Notes: a model not told the origin generated them from the sequence alone. 64,000 bases of DNA from Eubacterium sp. 1001713B170207_170306_E7 (GCF_015547515.1 NZ_JADMVE010000004.1:413728-477727), one strand, 5' to 3'. Positions 1-8,025 are shown, numbered from the stretch's first letter. Numbers and translations are program-made.

Positions 1-774
1 GTTGTACAGCACATTAAATACGATCTTGCACCAGACATAGCGGCCCTTTTTATTGCAAAGGCGGATTTCCAGCTCTACCTGCCCATTGCTGATGGCGTCC
101 ATGCTCATTTTCTGCTTTAATGTCTTAATGTCCTCGGGATGGACGACTCCGTCGTTCAGCCAGATTATTTTGATATCCCGGCCATCATAGCGGCCCATAA
201 AATTTTGCGAAAACTCCGGTGCGTAATAGCGCTTACCGGTCTCAATGTTCCACTCAAACACCAGGGTGTTTGTCTGACCCACGACCAGACGGTAGCGCTC
301 GTCGTCCACCTGCTTTTTCTGGAGCGTTTCGTTTTCCTTCTCCACGGCCTCCAGCTGCTTTTTATATTCAATGTCCATGATAAAGCAGAGCAGGATCTCA
401 TCCTGCTCGCCCTCAATTTCTGCCGGAAAAACCGTCAGCGAAGCCCAGTGATAAACGCCGTCCACCCACAGCTTTCTAAACTCTCCGATGACACTGGTTT
501 TTCCGGAATCCAAAACCGCGTGTATTTTGTCAATATCAAAAAAATCCAAAAAACGTCTCGAATCCTCCGGATGGATCATGTGAGCAGCCACATCGGCAAT
601 GCCGTCTGATAAAGCCCCGTCTTTTGCCGGGATGACGTATTTACCCTCGACATGATAGATGAGCCGATAACGATTTTTGGTCACATTCAGTTCATAGAGC
701 TCGTCGTAAATATTGCGCAAAGCTACACTATAAACATTATTTTCAATGGTTTCATTTGTCTTTTTCCCTGCCAT
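1..774 (-). CDS. PAS-domain sensor protein (3' end outside window)
   Basis: The reading frame is open from an ATG at 774 to the left edge, 258 codons, so the C-terminus is missing. The start follows AGGAG by about 8 bases. The visible part has two PAS-like sensor segments: one around residues 30-125, followed by a charged helical linker (about 130-155), and a second from about 160 on with a PAS_3-like pattern (VFEWNIETGKRYY and later GRYVWCKIVFN). No membrane segment is seen, so it is probably cytoplasmic. A c-di-GMP-I riboswitch lies directly upstream, which makes a C-terminal GGDEF and/or EAL output domain likely, but that part cannot be seen. A PAS histidine kinase is an alternative. Confidence 0.75.
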   Translation of the reverse strand, partial: MAGKKTNETIENNVYSVALRNIYDELYELNVTKNRYRLIYHVEGKYVIPAKDGALSDGIADVAAHMIHPEDSRRFLDFFDIDKIHAVLDSGKTSVIGEFRKLWVDGVYHWASLTVFPAEIEGEQDEILLCFIMDIEYKKQLEAVEKENETLQKKQVDDERYRLVVGQTNTLVFEWNIETGKRYYAPEFSQNFMGRYDGRDIKIIWLNDGVVHPEDIKTLKQKMSMDAISNGQVELEIRLCNKKGRYVWCKIVFNVLYN

Positions 775-789
775 TTCACAGCTCCTATT

Positions 790-884
790 ATGGGTTTAAC
801 TGCAGCTGGCTGCCCTACAGTATATCTGTTTAGGCCCTGTAGCTTTGCGTCTCTGTTTTTCAGCAGATTTGCCCTAGTATTAGT
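790..884 (-). ncRNA. c-di-GMP-I (GEMM) riboswitch
   Basis: On the minus strand the 5' leader of the PAS gene contains the conserved GEMM-I blocks in the right order: GGGCAAA, a short hairpin with a GAAAAA loop, GACGCAAAGC, GGCCTAAAC, and then a second helix ending in GTAGGGCAGCC. These are the P2 tetraloop and P3 receptor and the G/C contacts for c-di-GMP. It sits between a good promoter and the ribosome binding site of the PAS gene. Whether it turns expression on or off is not clear, as no obvious terminator stem was found. Confidence 0.88.
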
Positions 885-903
885 TTCGTTTATATTTCAT
901 TCT

Positions 904-932
904 ATTATATAATAATTATTTTTGAAACACAA
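904..932 (-). promoter_or_regulatory. Promoter of riboswitch/PAS gene
   Basis: Minus-strand TTGTGT, 17-base spacer, perfect TATAAT. It lies about 20 bases upstream of the riboswitch aptamer, so transcription would begin at the aptamer's 5' edge. Confidence 0.7.
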
Positions 933-946
933 CTCCTATTTTTTAC

Positions 947-970
947 AAAAAAAGCAGGCGTAAGCCTGCT
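947..970 (-). terminator. Rho-independent terminator of rex
   Basis: GCAGGC-G-TAA-GCCTGC hairpin followed on the minus strand by seven T. It lies about 10 bases after the rex stop codon and separates rex from the downstream riboswitch gene. Confidence 0.88.
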
Positions 971-980
971 GTATTTCGCT

Positions 981-1625
981 TTATTCGCTGTCATCCTCTT
1001 CGTTAATCAGATAGGTTAATGTAAACAGGCTGTCGGTGATGTTCACACTCTCAACCACCACATCATCCGGCACTGTCAGGTCCAGAGGCACGAAGTTCAA
1101 AATAGCCTTGATTCCGAGCTCTACAACATGGTCTGTGGTTTCCTGCCCAACCTGCTGCGGTACACTCAGGATACAGATGTCAATCTTGTGATGCGCCACA
1201 AAGGCGTCGAGATCGTCCATGTGGTATACGGTCACATTGCCCACCTTTTTACCGATCTGATCCGGATCCACGTCAAACATGGCCTTGAAATGAATGCCCT
1301 CTTCCTTAAAGCGCTCGTAATTGACAATGGCATGGCCCAGGTTCCCAGAACCGATGATAATGCAGTTATACTGGAGGTCCAACCCCAGAATCTTGCGGAT
1401 AGCTTCCTTCAGCTCTTTTACCTTATAGCCGTACCCCTGCTGACCGTACGCGCCGAAGGAATTCAAATCCTGACGGATCTGCGAGGCGGTCAGCCCCATC
1501 ATAGCCGCCAGCTCCTTAGACGAGATTTTTTCAATATGTTGATCCTGTAAATCGGTTAAATACTGGTAATACTTGGGCAGACGCTTAACAACTGTCATCG
1601 ATACCCTTTTTGAAAAAGTTTGCAT
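981..1625 (-). CDS. rex: Redox-sensing transcriptional repressor Rex
   Basis: 214 residues, the usual Rex length. Rex binds DNA when NADH/NAD+ is low and lets go when NADH binds, controlling fermentation and energy genes in Gram-positive anaerobes. Residues 34-60 form the N-terminal winged helix (KISSKELA...GLTASQIRQDL). Residues 90-97 carry the Rossmann glycine motif IIGSGNLG for NAD(H), and the C-terminal helix (SLFTLTYLINEED) is the domain-swap region. The start at 1625 has GGAGGGG upstream; an internal ATG ten codons later is possible but has no such site. It is transcribed alone between its own promoter and a terminator. Confidence 0.95.
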   Translation of the reverse strand: MQTFSKRVSMTVVKRLPKYYQYLTDLQDQHIEKISSKELAAMMGLTASQIRQDLNSFGAYGQQGYGYKVKELKEAIRKILGLDLQYNCIIIGSGNLGHAIVNYERFKEEGIHFKAMFDVDPDQIGKKVGNVTVYHMDDLDAFVAHHKIDICILSVPQQVGQETTDHVVELGIKAILNFVPLDLTVPDDVVVESVNITDSLFTLTYLINEEDDSE

Positions 1626-1661
1626 TCTGCACTCCCCTCCTGCGTCGTACTTATCCTTTTT

Positions 1662-1690
1662 ATTATATCAAGTTGTTAAAAAAACGTCAA
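1662..1690 (-). promoter_or_regulatory. rex promoter with probable Rex operator
   Basis: Minus-strand TTGACG, 17 bases, TATAAT. The 18 bases TTGACGTTTTTTTAACAA (1673-1690) match the Rex-box frame TTG...CAA with one consensus half site (TTAACAA). The site covers the -35 and spacer, which fits repression by Rex of its own gene. Confidence 0.6.
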
Positions 1691-1784
1691 TTTTTATGAC
1701 CGAATTAATTAAAAATTTGTCAAAGTTTTTTGATTCCTTCAGAAATCCCGCAAACAAATGCCTTTGCAGTGTCTTGAAAAGCAA

Positions 1785-2135
1785 TTAATCGGTGATGTCG
1801 GACATCAGATTAAGATGCGGACTGCCGATCACCTTGGCCACATCCAGCACAAAGGCGATGCCCATACCCGGCTTGTCGATTTCAATTTTTTTCTGAATCG
1901 AGCAGAGCACCGCCTTTCGGATCGCCGCGTCCACCAGAATCAGGACAATCTCCTTTTCCGGCTCAATGGTAATGCCAAAAAACCGCGCGTTTTCATGGAT
2001 ACCGGACCCGCGCCCGTACATGACGGTCGCGCCGTCGGCCCCGCCCTGCTTGGCGGCGTCGATGACCTCGCCGGACATATCCTTTTCCACAATCACCACA
2101 ATCAGCTCGGTCTTAATTTTATTTCTGTCTTCCAT
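1785..2135 (-). CDS. PII-like signalling protein (P-II family)
   Basis: 116 residues. The fold pattern is PII-like: TELIVVIVEKDMSGEVIDAA at the start, a central loop with GGADGATVMYGRGSG, and the EKEIVLILVDAAIRKAVLCSI segment. It lacks a classical GlnB T-loop uridylylation tyrosine, so it is not a standard GlnB/GlnK. An ATG at 2150 exists, but GGAGG lies just after it and 5 bases before the ATG at 2135, so 2135 is the better start. It follows two DUF1538 membrane proteins; PII-like proteins are often linked to the transporter they control, so it probably regulates that pair. Confidence 0.8.
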   Translation of the reverse strand: MEDRNKIKTELIVVIVEKDMSGEVIDAAKQGGADGATVMYGRGSGIHENARFFGITIEPEKEIVLILVDAAIRKAVLCSIQKKIEIDKPGMGIAFVLDVAKVIGSPHLNLMSDITD

Positions 2136-2202
2136 TTTTTCCTCCATCATTCGCTAAGTAATCTACATATTATATATGATTAAAATCTTATGTCAATACG
2201 GG

Positions 2203-2967
2203 TTAAGCATCACGGGCCTGCTTTTCACACTGCCTTTTTCTGTAGGCCTCCTTCTGCCTGTAAAAAAAGCCCAGCAGCAGGGTTGTCAGAATGGGTGCGA
2301 GGGCGATCAGCGCCACCACGCCAAAGCCGTCCAGCAGCGGATCGCGCCCCGGCGTCGCACCTGCCACAGCTACTGAAAGCGACAGGATAAAGGTCGAGCA
2401 CATGGGCCCTGTGGCCACTCCGCCGTTGTCAAAGGCCATGGCCAGAAAATTCGGCTCTACAAAGCGGCCGAGAATAAAGGCCAGGATATAGCCAGGAATC
2501 AGAATCCACCACAGCGAAATGCCCACCAGCAGCCGGATCATGGCTGTCATAACCGCCAGCGCCACCCCCAGCGAGATGGCCAGCAGCATGACCCGCGCCT
2601 TGATGGCGCCGCTGGTCATTTCCTCAACCTGCTTGACCATGACCTGGACGGCCGGCTCGGCAAAGGCCACCAGAAAGCCGATGGCAAAGCCCAGCGGAAT
2701 AAGGATCCAGCTGTACTCAAGCTCCGCGAGGGCCGCGCCTAAAAACTCACCTGCGGGCACAAAGGCGATATGTACTCCCTGGAGAAAAAGCACCAGTCCC
2801 AGGTAGGTTACCACAAAGCCGCCGATAATCCGCTTAATGACCGGCGGCCGCAGCCGCAGTCCAATGGCGTTCAAAAACAAAAAAATCAGGACGATGGGCA
2901 GAATGGCCAGGAAAACCTCCCATGCCACCTCTGTTATACCATCCAATAAATGACTGATCAGGTTCAT
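2203..2967 (-). CDS. DUF1538 membrane protein (second of pair)
   Basis: 254 residues with about seven hydrophobic segments and the DUF1538 signature regions FAEPAVQVMVKQVEE and the glycine-rich NGGVATGPMCSTFILSL loop. Function is not established; the acidic-Pro pair and the glycine loop repeat in the upstream paralogue, which suggests a two-part transporter or channel. The start overlaps the stop of the upstream DUF1538 gene by 4 bases, so translation is coupled. The C-terminus is basic (RQKEAYRKRQCEKQARDA). A PII-like gene follows. Confidence 0.8.
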   Translation of the reverse strand: MNLISHLLDGITEVAWEVFLAILPIVLIFLFLNAIGLRLRPPVIKRIIGGFVVTYLGLVLFLQGVHIAFVPAGEFLGAALAELEYSWILIPLGFAIGFLVAFAEPAVQVMVKQVEEMTSGAIKARVMLLAISLGVALAVMTAMIRLLVGISLWWILIPGYILAFILGRFVEPNFLAMAFDNGGVATGPMCSTFILSLSVAVAGATPGRDPLLDGFGVVALIALAPILTTLLLGFFYRQKEAYRKRQCEKQARDA

Positions 2968-3656
2968 CTGAAGATCACCCCCAAAATCATGACGGCCAGC
3001 ACCGGCCCCAGAGAGGACAGGGCGACCATGCCAAAGCTGTCTGTTCCTTCCCTGCTGGTTCTTACACCGCTGGTGATCCCGCTGCCCAGACTCAGGATAA
3101 AGGGCACCGTAATGGGACCTGTGGTCACGCCGCCAGAATCAAAGGCGACAGGGGCCATCTCAGGGTTTGTAAAAAAGGACAGGGCAAAAACAGCAATATA
3201 CCCAATGATCAGAATATGATACAGCTTCATCTGAAAAACAAAACGGAGCAGCGCGATGACCAGAAATACACCAACCCCGACACCGACCACAGCGATGAGC
3301 ATCGTCCGGTTGATCGTCCCATCCGAAACCGCTGCTACCTGGCCGGCCAGCACCTGCACATCCGGCTCGGCGATGGTCACAAACATGCCCACAAAAAAGC
3401 CCGCGGCAACGAGTATTTTCAGGCTTCTTCTGGATACCAGATAATTTCCCACACGCTCGCCCACCTCCATCATGGAGATATCTGCGCCGAACAAAAAAAG
3501 TGCCATGCCGATCATCATCATGACAGCGCCGCCGATAAAGGATACAAGCATTTCTGGCGTAAAGGGCGCCCAGATACCGCTGATGATTAAAATCAGAACG
3601 GTCATCGGTAAAATTGATACAAGGACTTCTTTAAAGCTATTAAGCAGTTTTTTCAT
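2964..3656 (-). CDS. DUF1538 membrane protein (first of pair)
   Basis: 230 residues with about seven membrane segments. It shares with the next gene the motif IAEPDVQVLAGQV and the loop DSGGVTTGPITVPFILSLG, so the two are paralogues. AGGAGGAGG lies just upstream; the ATG at 3656 is preferred over a TTG one codon earlier because of spacing. It opens a three-gene operon with the second DUF1538 gene and the PII-like gene. Substrate unknown. Confidence 0.8.
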   Translation of the reverse strand: MKKLLNSFKEVLVSILPMTVLILIISGIWAPFTPEMLVSFIGGAVMMMIGMALFLFGADISMMEVGERVGNYLVSRRSLKILVAAGFFVGMFVTIAEPDVQVLAGQVAAVSDGTINRTMLIAVVGVGVGVFLVIALLRFVFQMKLYHILIIGYIAVFALSFFTNPEMAPVAFDSGGVTTGPITVPFILSLGSGITSGVRTSREGTDSFGMVALSSLGPVLAVMILGVIFR

Positions 3657-3797
3657 CAAACCTCCTCCTCATGTTGTAATTTATTCTTTTATACCCATTT
3701 AGATGCAAAATATTCATCATTTTGCAAATTTCTTTTTCCTGCCGCTGTCCGCAGTCGACACACCTCCTCTTTTTTGGTATCATATATAAGGAATACT

Positions 3798-3839
3798 ATG
3801 GAAAGAACAGGCAGAAAACCCTATGCTTATAAATATTGA
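3798..3839 (+). CDS. Possible 13-aa leader peptide of ABC-F gene
   Basis: ATG at 3798 with AAGGA five bases upstream opens a 13-codon frame (MERTGRKPYAYKY) whose stop overlaps the first codons of the ABC-F gene in another frame. The ABC-F start itself has a poor ribosome site, so translation may be coupled to this ORF. Leader ORFs that sense stalled ribosomes are known for some ABC-F antibiotic-resistance genes. No alternative hairpins were worked out here. Confidence 0.4.
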   Translation: MERTGRKPYAYKY

Positions 3840-5760
3840 AAATCTTAGTTTTAGTTACGGCATCAATGAAATCTTTAACCAGCTGAGCCTCTCCATACAG
3901 GAAAAGGAGATGATCGGCCTGGTGGGGCGCAACGGCTCAGGTAAGTCCACCTTTCTCCGGCTGCTCGCCGGCAGCCTCACGCCCGACAGCGGCGTCATCA
4001 GCAAAAAATCCAGTTTATCCATCGGCTATCTGGCCCAGGAGGCCGATTTTCCGGCAGACACCACCCTGAATACCCTTTTCCTCTCTGTCTTTGATCCGCT
4101 CATCAAAATGGAGGAGCGTCTGCGTCAGCTGGAGCACCAGATCGGTGAAACAAGCGGTCCGGAGCAGGAAAAGGTCATGAAAACCTACGGCGAGCTGCAG
4201 GACCGCTTCGCAGAGCAAAAGGGCTACGAATACCCCAGCCGTATCCGCGGCATTGCCAAGGGCCTCGGCTTTACCGATGAGGATATGGCAAAGCCCTTTG
4301 GCGTTTTGTCCGGCGGTGAAAAGACACGGGCCGCCCTGGGGCGCAACCTGCTTCAGGAGCCTGAGCTGCTGCTGCTCGATGAGCCCACCAACTACCTGGA
4401 TATCGACTCCCTCCAGTGGCTGGAGCAGTTTTTAAAGGCCTATGACGGCGCTTTTGTCATCATCTCCCACGACCGTTACTTTCTGGATAAGGTCTGCGGC
4501 CGTATTCTGGAAGTCTCCCGCCATTCGCTGGACAGCTACATTGGCAACTACACCACCTATGTGGAGAAAAAGGAAAAACAGCTCATGGACCTGGACCACC
4601 AGTATGCCCAGCAGATGCGCGAGATTAAACGCCAGCAGGAAATGATCGCCCGCTTCCGCCGCTACAACTCTGTGCACAGCTCCAAACGCGCCGCCAGCCG
4701 GGAGAAGGCTCTGGCTAAAATGGAGGTGGTGGAAAAAGTACAGACCGAATCCGACGCCCATTTTAACTTCAAGCCCCGTATCCAGAGCGGCAAGGATGTC
4801 CTGACCGTCCGCGATGTGTCAAAGTCCTTTGACGGACAGCCCCTTTTCCAAAATATCTCCTTCGATATCCACCGCGGCGACAAGGTGGGCATCATCGGCG
4901 CCAACGGTATCGGCAAAACGACCCTGTTCCGCATTATCCAGGACAAGGTTTCCCGGGACAGCGGTGTCATTGAATACGGACATAAGGTCCATGTTGGTTA
5001 TTATGACCAGGAAAATAACGACCTTAAGCAGTTTTACAACGAGAACCTGCTGGAGGCCCTGTGGGACATTGACATCCATTTTACCGAGGGCGAGCTGCGC
5101 AGCATTCTGGCCGCTTTCCTGTTTACCGGCGACGATGTGTTCAAAGCGGTCAGCTCGCTGTCCGGCGGCGAAAAGGCCCGTCTTCTGCTGGCGCGCCTGA
5201 TGCTGTCCCAGTCCAACTTTCTGCTCATGGACGAGCCCACCAACCATATCGACATGCGCACTAAGGAGATTCTCGAAAACGCCCTGATCGCTTATCAGGG
5301 AACACTCCTGTTCATCTCCCATGACCGATACTTCCTCAACCGGGTGGCGACTAAAATATACAACTTCACCCCAACCGGTATTGAGGTCACGCTGGGGAAT
5401 TATGATGACTATATCCATTACAAGGACGAAGCCGCCCTGCGTCAGGCCCTGGAGGCTGAGAAAAACCGGACCGTGGTCACCAAAACCCAGCAGAAAGCAG
5501 ACCGTAAAAAACAGAAGGAGCAGGAAGCCGCATTCCGCAGTAAAAAGAAAGAGCTGAAAACCGTGGAGGCAGATATCGAGCGCCTGGAAAACGAAATCGC
5601 CGCCTGTGAAAGCGAGATGTGTCAAAACGATTTTTACGACGATATGGACCGGGTAAGCGCCGTAACAGCTGCCTACAATACCGCCAGAGAGGCTGTGGCC
5701 GGCCTGACCGACCGCTGGGAGGAGCTGCTGCTCGAGATTGAGGAATGGGAAGAACAATAA
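3823..5760 (+). CDS. ABC-F family ATPase (YdiF/Uup-like)
   Basis: 645 residues with two ATPase domains in one chain and no membrane segments, the ABC-F layout. First domain: Walker A GRNGSGKST (35-43), signature LSGGEKTR, Walker B LLLLDEPTNYLD. Second domain: GANGIGKTT (about 358-366), LSGGEKAR, LLMDEPTNHID. Between them is the charged helical P-site tRNA interaction linker (about 230-320), and the last 100 residues form a Lys/Glu-rich coiled coil as in YdiF/Uup. Such proteins bind the ribosomal E site and either help translation or protect against antibiotics. The length and coiled-coil tail favour a housekeeping YdiF/Uup type, but the leader ORF leaves antibiotic response open. Confidence 0.92.
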   Translation: MLINIENLSFSYGINEIFNQLSLSIQEKEMIGLVGRNGSGKSTFLRLLAGSLTPDSGVISKKSSLSIGYLAQEADFPADTTLNTLFLSVFDPLIKMEERLRQLEHQIGETSGPEQEKVMKTYGELQDRFAEQKGYEYPSRIRGIAKGLGFTDEDMAKPFGVLSGGEKTRAALGRNLLQEPELLLLDEPTNYLDIDSLQWLEQFLKAYDGAFVIISHDRYFLDKVCGRILEVSRHSLDSYIGNYTTYVEKKEKQLMDLDHQYAQQMREIKRQQEMIARFRRYNSVHSSKRAASREKALAKMEVVEKVQTESDAHFNFKPRIQSGKDVLTVRDVSKSFDGQPLFQNISFDIHRGDKVGIIGANGIGKTTLFRIIQDKVSRDSGVIEYGHKVHVGYYDQENNDLKQFYNENLLEALWDIDIHFTEGELRSILAAFLFTGDDVFKAVSSLSGGEKARLLLARLMLSQSNFLLMDEPTNHIDMRTKEILENALIAYQGTLLFISHDRYFLNRVATKIYNFTPTGIEVTLGNYDDYIHYKDEAALRQALEAEKNRTVVTKTQQKADRKKQKEQEAAFRSKKKELKTVEADIERLENEIAACESEMCQNDFYDDMDRVSAVTAAYNTAREAVAGLTDRWEELLLEIEEWEEQ

Positions 5761-5848
5761 TATTCTTCATATCCCGCCAGATAATCTCTTGATTGTCATG
5801 GGATAATTGTTATAATAATCTAAAAACAGAAACCAAGGGGATAAAAAT

Positions 5849-6079
5849 ATGAAATTAAACGAACAGGAAAAAAGAGTCCTGAACAGTCTGTTCAGCGGCA
5901 TCACAGGAACGACCCGAAACGAGATGCTCTGTGCGCTTTACGCTGCCAAGCCGGCCAACGACGGCACTGTGGATTCCCAGGAGATTATCACGCTGGTCAA
6001 CGGGCTCATCTTGAAAATTTACAACGCAGAACCGGAGGAAATGCAGGAGGTATTCGCCGGCATTCCGTACGAGGTTTAG
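5849..6079 (+). CDS. Small hypothetical protein, 76 aa
   Basis: A short acidic, soluble protein with no recognised domain. AAGGGG precedes the ATG by about 8 bases. It has its own promoter (TTGATT at 5789, 16 bases, TATAAT at 5811) and ends just before a strong hairpin terminator, so it is a real single-gene unit. The pattern of alternating helices (EQEKRVLNSLFSGI, NEMLCALYAA, QEIITLVNGLI) suggests a small helical bundle. Confidence 0.7.
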   Translation: MKLNEQEKRVLNSLFSGITGTTRNEMLCALYAAKPANDGTVDSQEIITLVNGLILKIYNAEPEEMQEVFAGIPYEV

Positions 6080-6080
6080 A

Positions 6081-6121
6081 AAAAAAGCTGCATGGCCATG
6101 CACAGGTCATACAGCTTTTTT
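6081..6121. terminator. Bidirectional terminator
   Basis: AAAAAAGCTG...CAGCTTTTTT hairpin with a 15-17 bp stem (one mismatch, one G-T pair). It has A-runs on one side and T-runs on the other, so it can end both the 76-aa gene (plus) and the ArsD-like gene (minus). Confidence 0.85.
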
Positions 6122-6122
6122 A

Positions 6123-6410
6123 TTATTCCGCCTTAACGCTCCATTTCATGAGCTCATTATAGTCCGGGTACGCACCCTTTTTCCAGATCTCACCGCCGAC
6201 GACGGTGATGGGCATCGCTTCGACACCCTCCTGCAGCAGCACCTGCTCCACAGGACGGACCTCTGTCATCAAGCTCGGATTGTCCCAGATATTAAACACG
6301 TTAATGGTGATCCCGGCATTCTGGAAAGCCTTCAGAAGCACATCAAAATCAATGACTCCCTGCTCACCGTTATGATTTAATGTCGTTTCATAAATATTAA
6401 TTTCTGCCAT
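6123..6410 (-). CDS. ArsD-like thioredoxin-fold protein
   Basis: 95 residues matching the ArsD family in the second half: EVRPVEQVLLQEGVEAMPIT, VVGGE and GAYPDYNEL correspond to the ArsD pattern N-x-x-V-x-x-L-x-x-x-G-x-x-x-L-P, V-D-G-E, G-x-Y-P. The ArsD metallochaperone cysteine pairs are missing: there is no cysteine at all. So arsenite transfer is unlikely. The frame is open further upstream, but a TATAAT (near 6437) lies within that extension, so the ATG at 6410 is preferred. No arsA or arsB is nearby. Function unknown. Confidence 0.65.
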   Translation of the reverse strand: MAEINIYETTLNHNGEQGVIDFDVLLKAFQNAGITINVFNIWDNPSLMTEVRPVEQVLLQEGVEAMPITVVGGEIWKKGAYPDYNELMKWSVKAE

Positions 6411-6510
6411 CGCCCAAACCTGCTTTCTTTCGTTTTTATCATTATAACACAAACCGCCGCGGCAGGTTAATGGCAATATCTGTCCTCAAAGAGAAAAATA
6501 TCGAAAAAAA

Positions 6511-6537
6511 CGGTATACGCCAAAACGACGTACACCG
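6511..6537 (-). terminator. Palindromic terminator, copy 1 of dispersed family
   Basis: CGGTATACG...CGTACACCG hairpin followed on the minus strand by seven T, about 110 bases after the glutamate dehydrogenase stop. Three close relatives lie at 22486, 23844 and 45571. Confidence 0.75.
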
Positions 6538-6649
6538 TATTATTTTATCCCATTTTTCAGCATTCAGCGCGAGAGAGCATATTTTTTATTATGTGACCGA
6601 GCTCAGAACACACGGCAACACAGCAGTTCAGGCGTTTTTGACGCCAGAA

Positions 6650-7900
6650 TTAGTACCAGCCTTTAAGTTTCATAGCCTTGGCGATTTTTTTGATGGCGTA
6701 GTTGAAGGCCGCGGTACGCATGTTGGAAGCTTTTTCATTGACCAGCACGTCGTATACGCCGTTGAAGGCTTTGACGATCAGGTCTTCTTCTTTTTCAAAA
6801 ACTTCTTCCTTGCTCCAGTAATAGCCCTGAAGGTTCTGAACCCATTCAAAGTAGGATACAGTTACCCCGCCGCTGTTGGCCAAAATATCCGGCACGATGA
6901 ACACGCCCTTGTTAATTAAAATTTCGTCTGCTTCTGGCGTTAAAGGTCCGTTGGCGCCTTCGCTGATGATTTTTGTCTTAATTTTATCCGCGTTGTCCTT
7001 GGTGATGGCTCCGCCCAGACCGCAGGGCAGGAGGATGTCACATTCGATTGAGAAGATTTCGTCCTTATCAAATGGTTTTGCATCTGGGTAACCTGCCAGA
7101 TCGTTGCCGTTTTCTTCGTAGTATTTCATTAAGGCCGGGATGTTCATACCTTCAGCGTCGTATAAACCATTACGGCTGTTGGCAATGGCGATGATCTTGC
7201 AGCCCTGCTTGTAGAGCCATTCTGCCGCAAAGCTGCCGACATTTCCAAAGCCCTGGAGTACGACGGTCGCGCCCTTAAGATCCAGACCGATTTTAGCGGC
7301 TGCTTCACGTACAGTAAAGCCTACGCCGTAGCCGGTAGCTTCAGTTCTGCCCAGGGAGCCGCCCAGCTCCAGCGGTTTACCGGTGAACACACCGATATTC
7401 TGACTTCTGGTAATGGCATTGTACTCATCAATCATCCAGGACATGATCTGGCCGTTTGTGTTAACGTCCGGCGCCGGAATATCAAATTTTTCTCCGAATG
7501 CCGGGTGCATTGCTTTTACAAAGCCTCTTGTCAGGTTTTCAAGCTCACGTTCAGAGAGCTTTTTCGGGTCAACGGTGATACCGCCTTTACCGCCGCCGTA
7601 AGGGATACCGGCTACAGCACACTTCATTGACATCCATGCAGATAATGCCTTGACCTCGCCTTCATCCACGCCTGGATGGAATCTCAAACCACCCTTTGTT
7701 GGTCCAAGTGCGGAATTATGCTGTGAACGGTAGCCCTTAAAGACCTTTTTGCTTCCATCGTCCATCTGGACCGGGAAAGATACTTCATAAAAGCGGTTTA
7801 CCTCGCTCAAAAGATCATATACGGCTTCCTTATTATCCAGTTCCATTTCATCAATCGCGTTGCGCAATTGCTGTCGGTACATTTCAAATTCACTCATCAT
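6650..7900 (-). CDS. gdhA: Glutamate dehydrogenase
   Basis: 416 residues, the size of hexameric NAD(P)-dependent glutamate dehydrogenase, which interconverts glutamate and 2-oxoglutarate plus ammonia in the cytoplasm. Visible features are the substrate region GPTKGGLRFHP, the catalytic lysine motif PYGGGKGGI (about 103-111), and the Rossmann motif GFGNVG (about 216-221). Cofactor preference was not determined. The start has AGGAGG 10 bases upstream; a second ATG follows directly. It is a single gene with its own promoter and a palindromic operator, ending at a distant hairpin terminator. Confidence 0.95.
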   Translation of the reverse strand: MMSEFEMYRQQLRNAIDEMELDNKEAVYDLLSEVNRFYEVSFPVQMDDGSKKVFKGYRSQHNSALGPTKGGLRFHPGVDEGEVKALSAWMSMKCAVAGIPYGGGKGGITVDPKKLSERELENLTRGFVKAMHPAFGEKFDIPAPDVNTNGQIMSWMIDEYNAITRSQNIGVFTGKPLELGGSLGRTEATGYGVGFTVREAAAKIGLDLKGATVVLQGFGNVGSFAAEWLYKQGCKIIAIANSRNGLYDAEGMNIPALMKYYEENGNDLAGYPDAKPFDKDEIFSIECDILLPCGLGGAITKDNADKIKTKIISEGANGPLTPEADEILINKGVFIVPDILANSGGVTVSYFEWVQNLQGYYWSKEEVFEKEEDLIVKAFNGVYDVLVNEKASNMRTAAFNYAIKKIAKAMKLKGWY

Positions 7901-7951
7901 TTTACGTGTTCCTCCTACGTATTGTTTTAAGTTGTTGCTTCCTTGATAAAC

Positions 7952-7980
7952 ATTATAATATTAATGTATACATTAGACAA
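7952..7980 (-). promoter_or_regulatory. gdh promoter with palindromic operator
   Basis: Minus-strand TTGTCT, 17-base spacer, TATAAT. Nearly the whole spacer (7962-7975) is the perfect 14-bp palindrome TAATGTATACATTA, well placed for a dimeric repressor. The TGTATACA core resembles GntR-type sites; it does not match GlnR/TnrA or Rex boxes. Confidence 0.65.
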
Positions 7981-8025
7981 TATTTTTTTGCTAATCTTTG
8001 GTTTTTTTTTAATACACTAAAGCAA

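Noticed and set aside
4819..5757. Long minus-strand ORF opposite the ABC-F gene
   Set aside because: Antisense shadow of a GC-rich, strongly recognised coding region.
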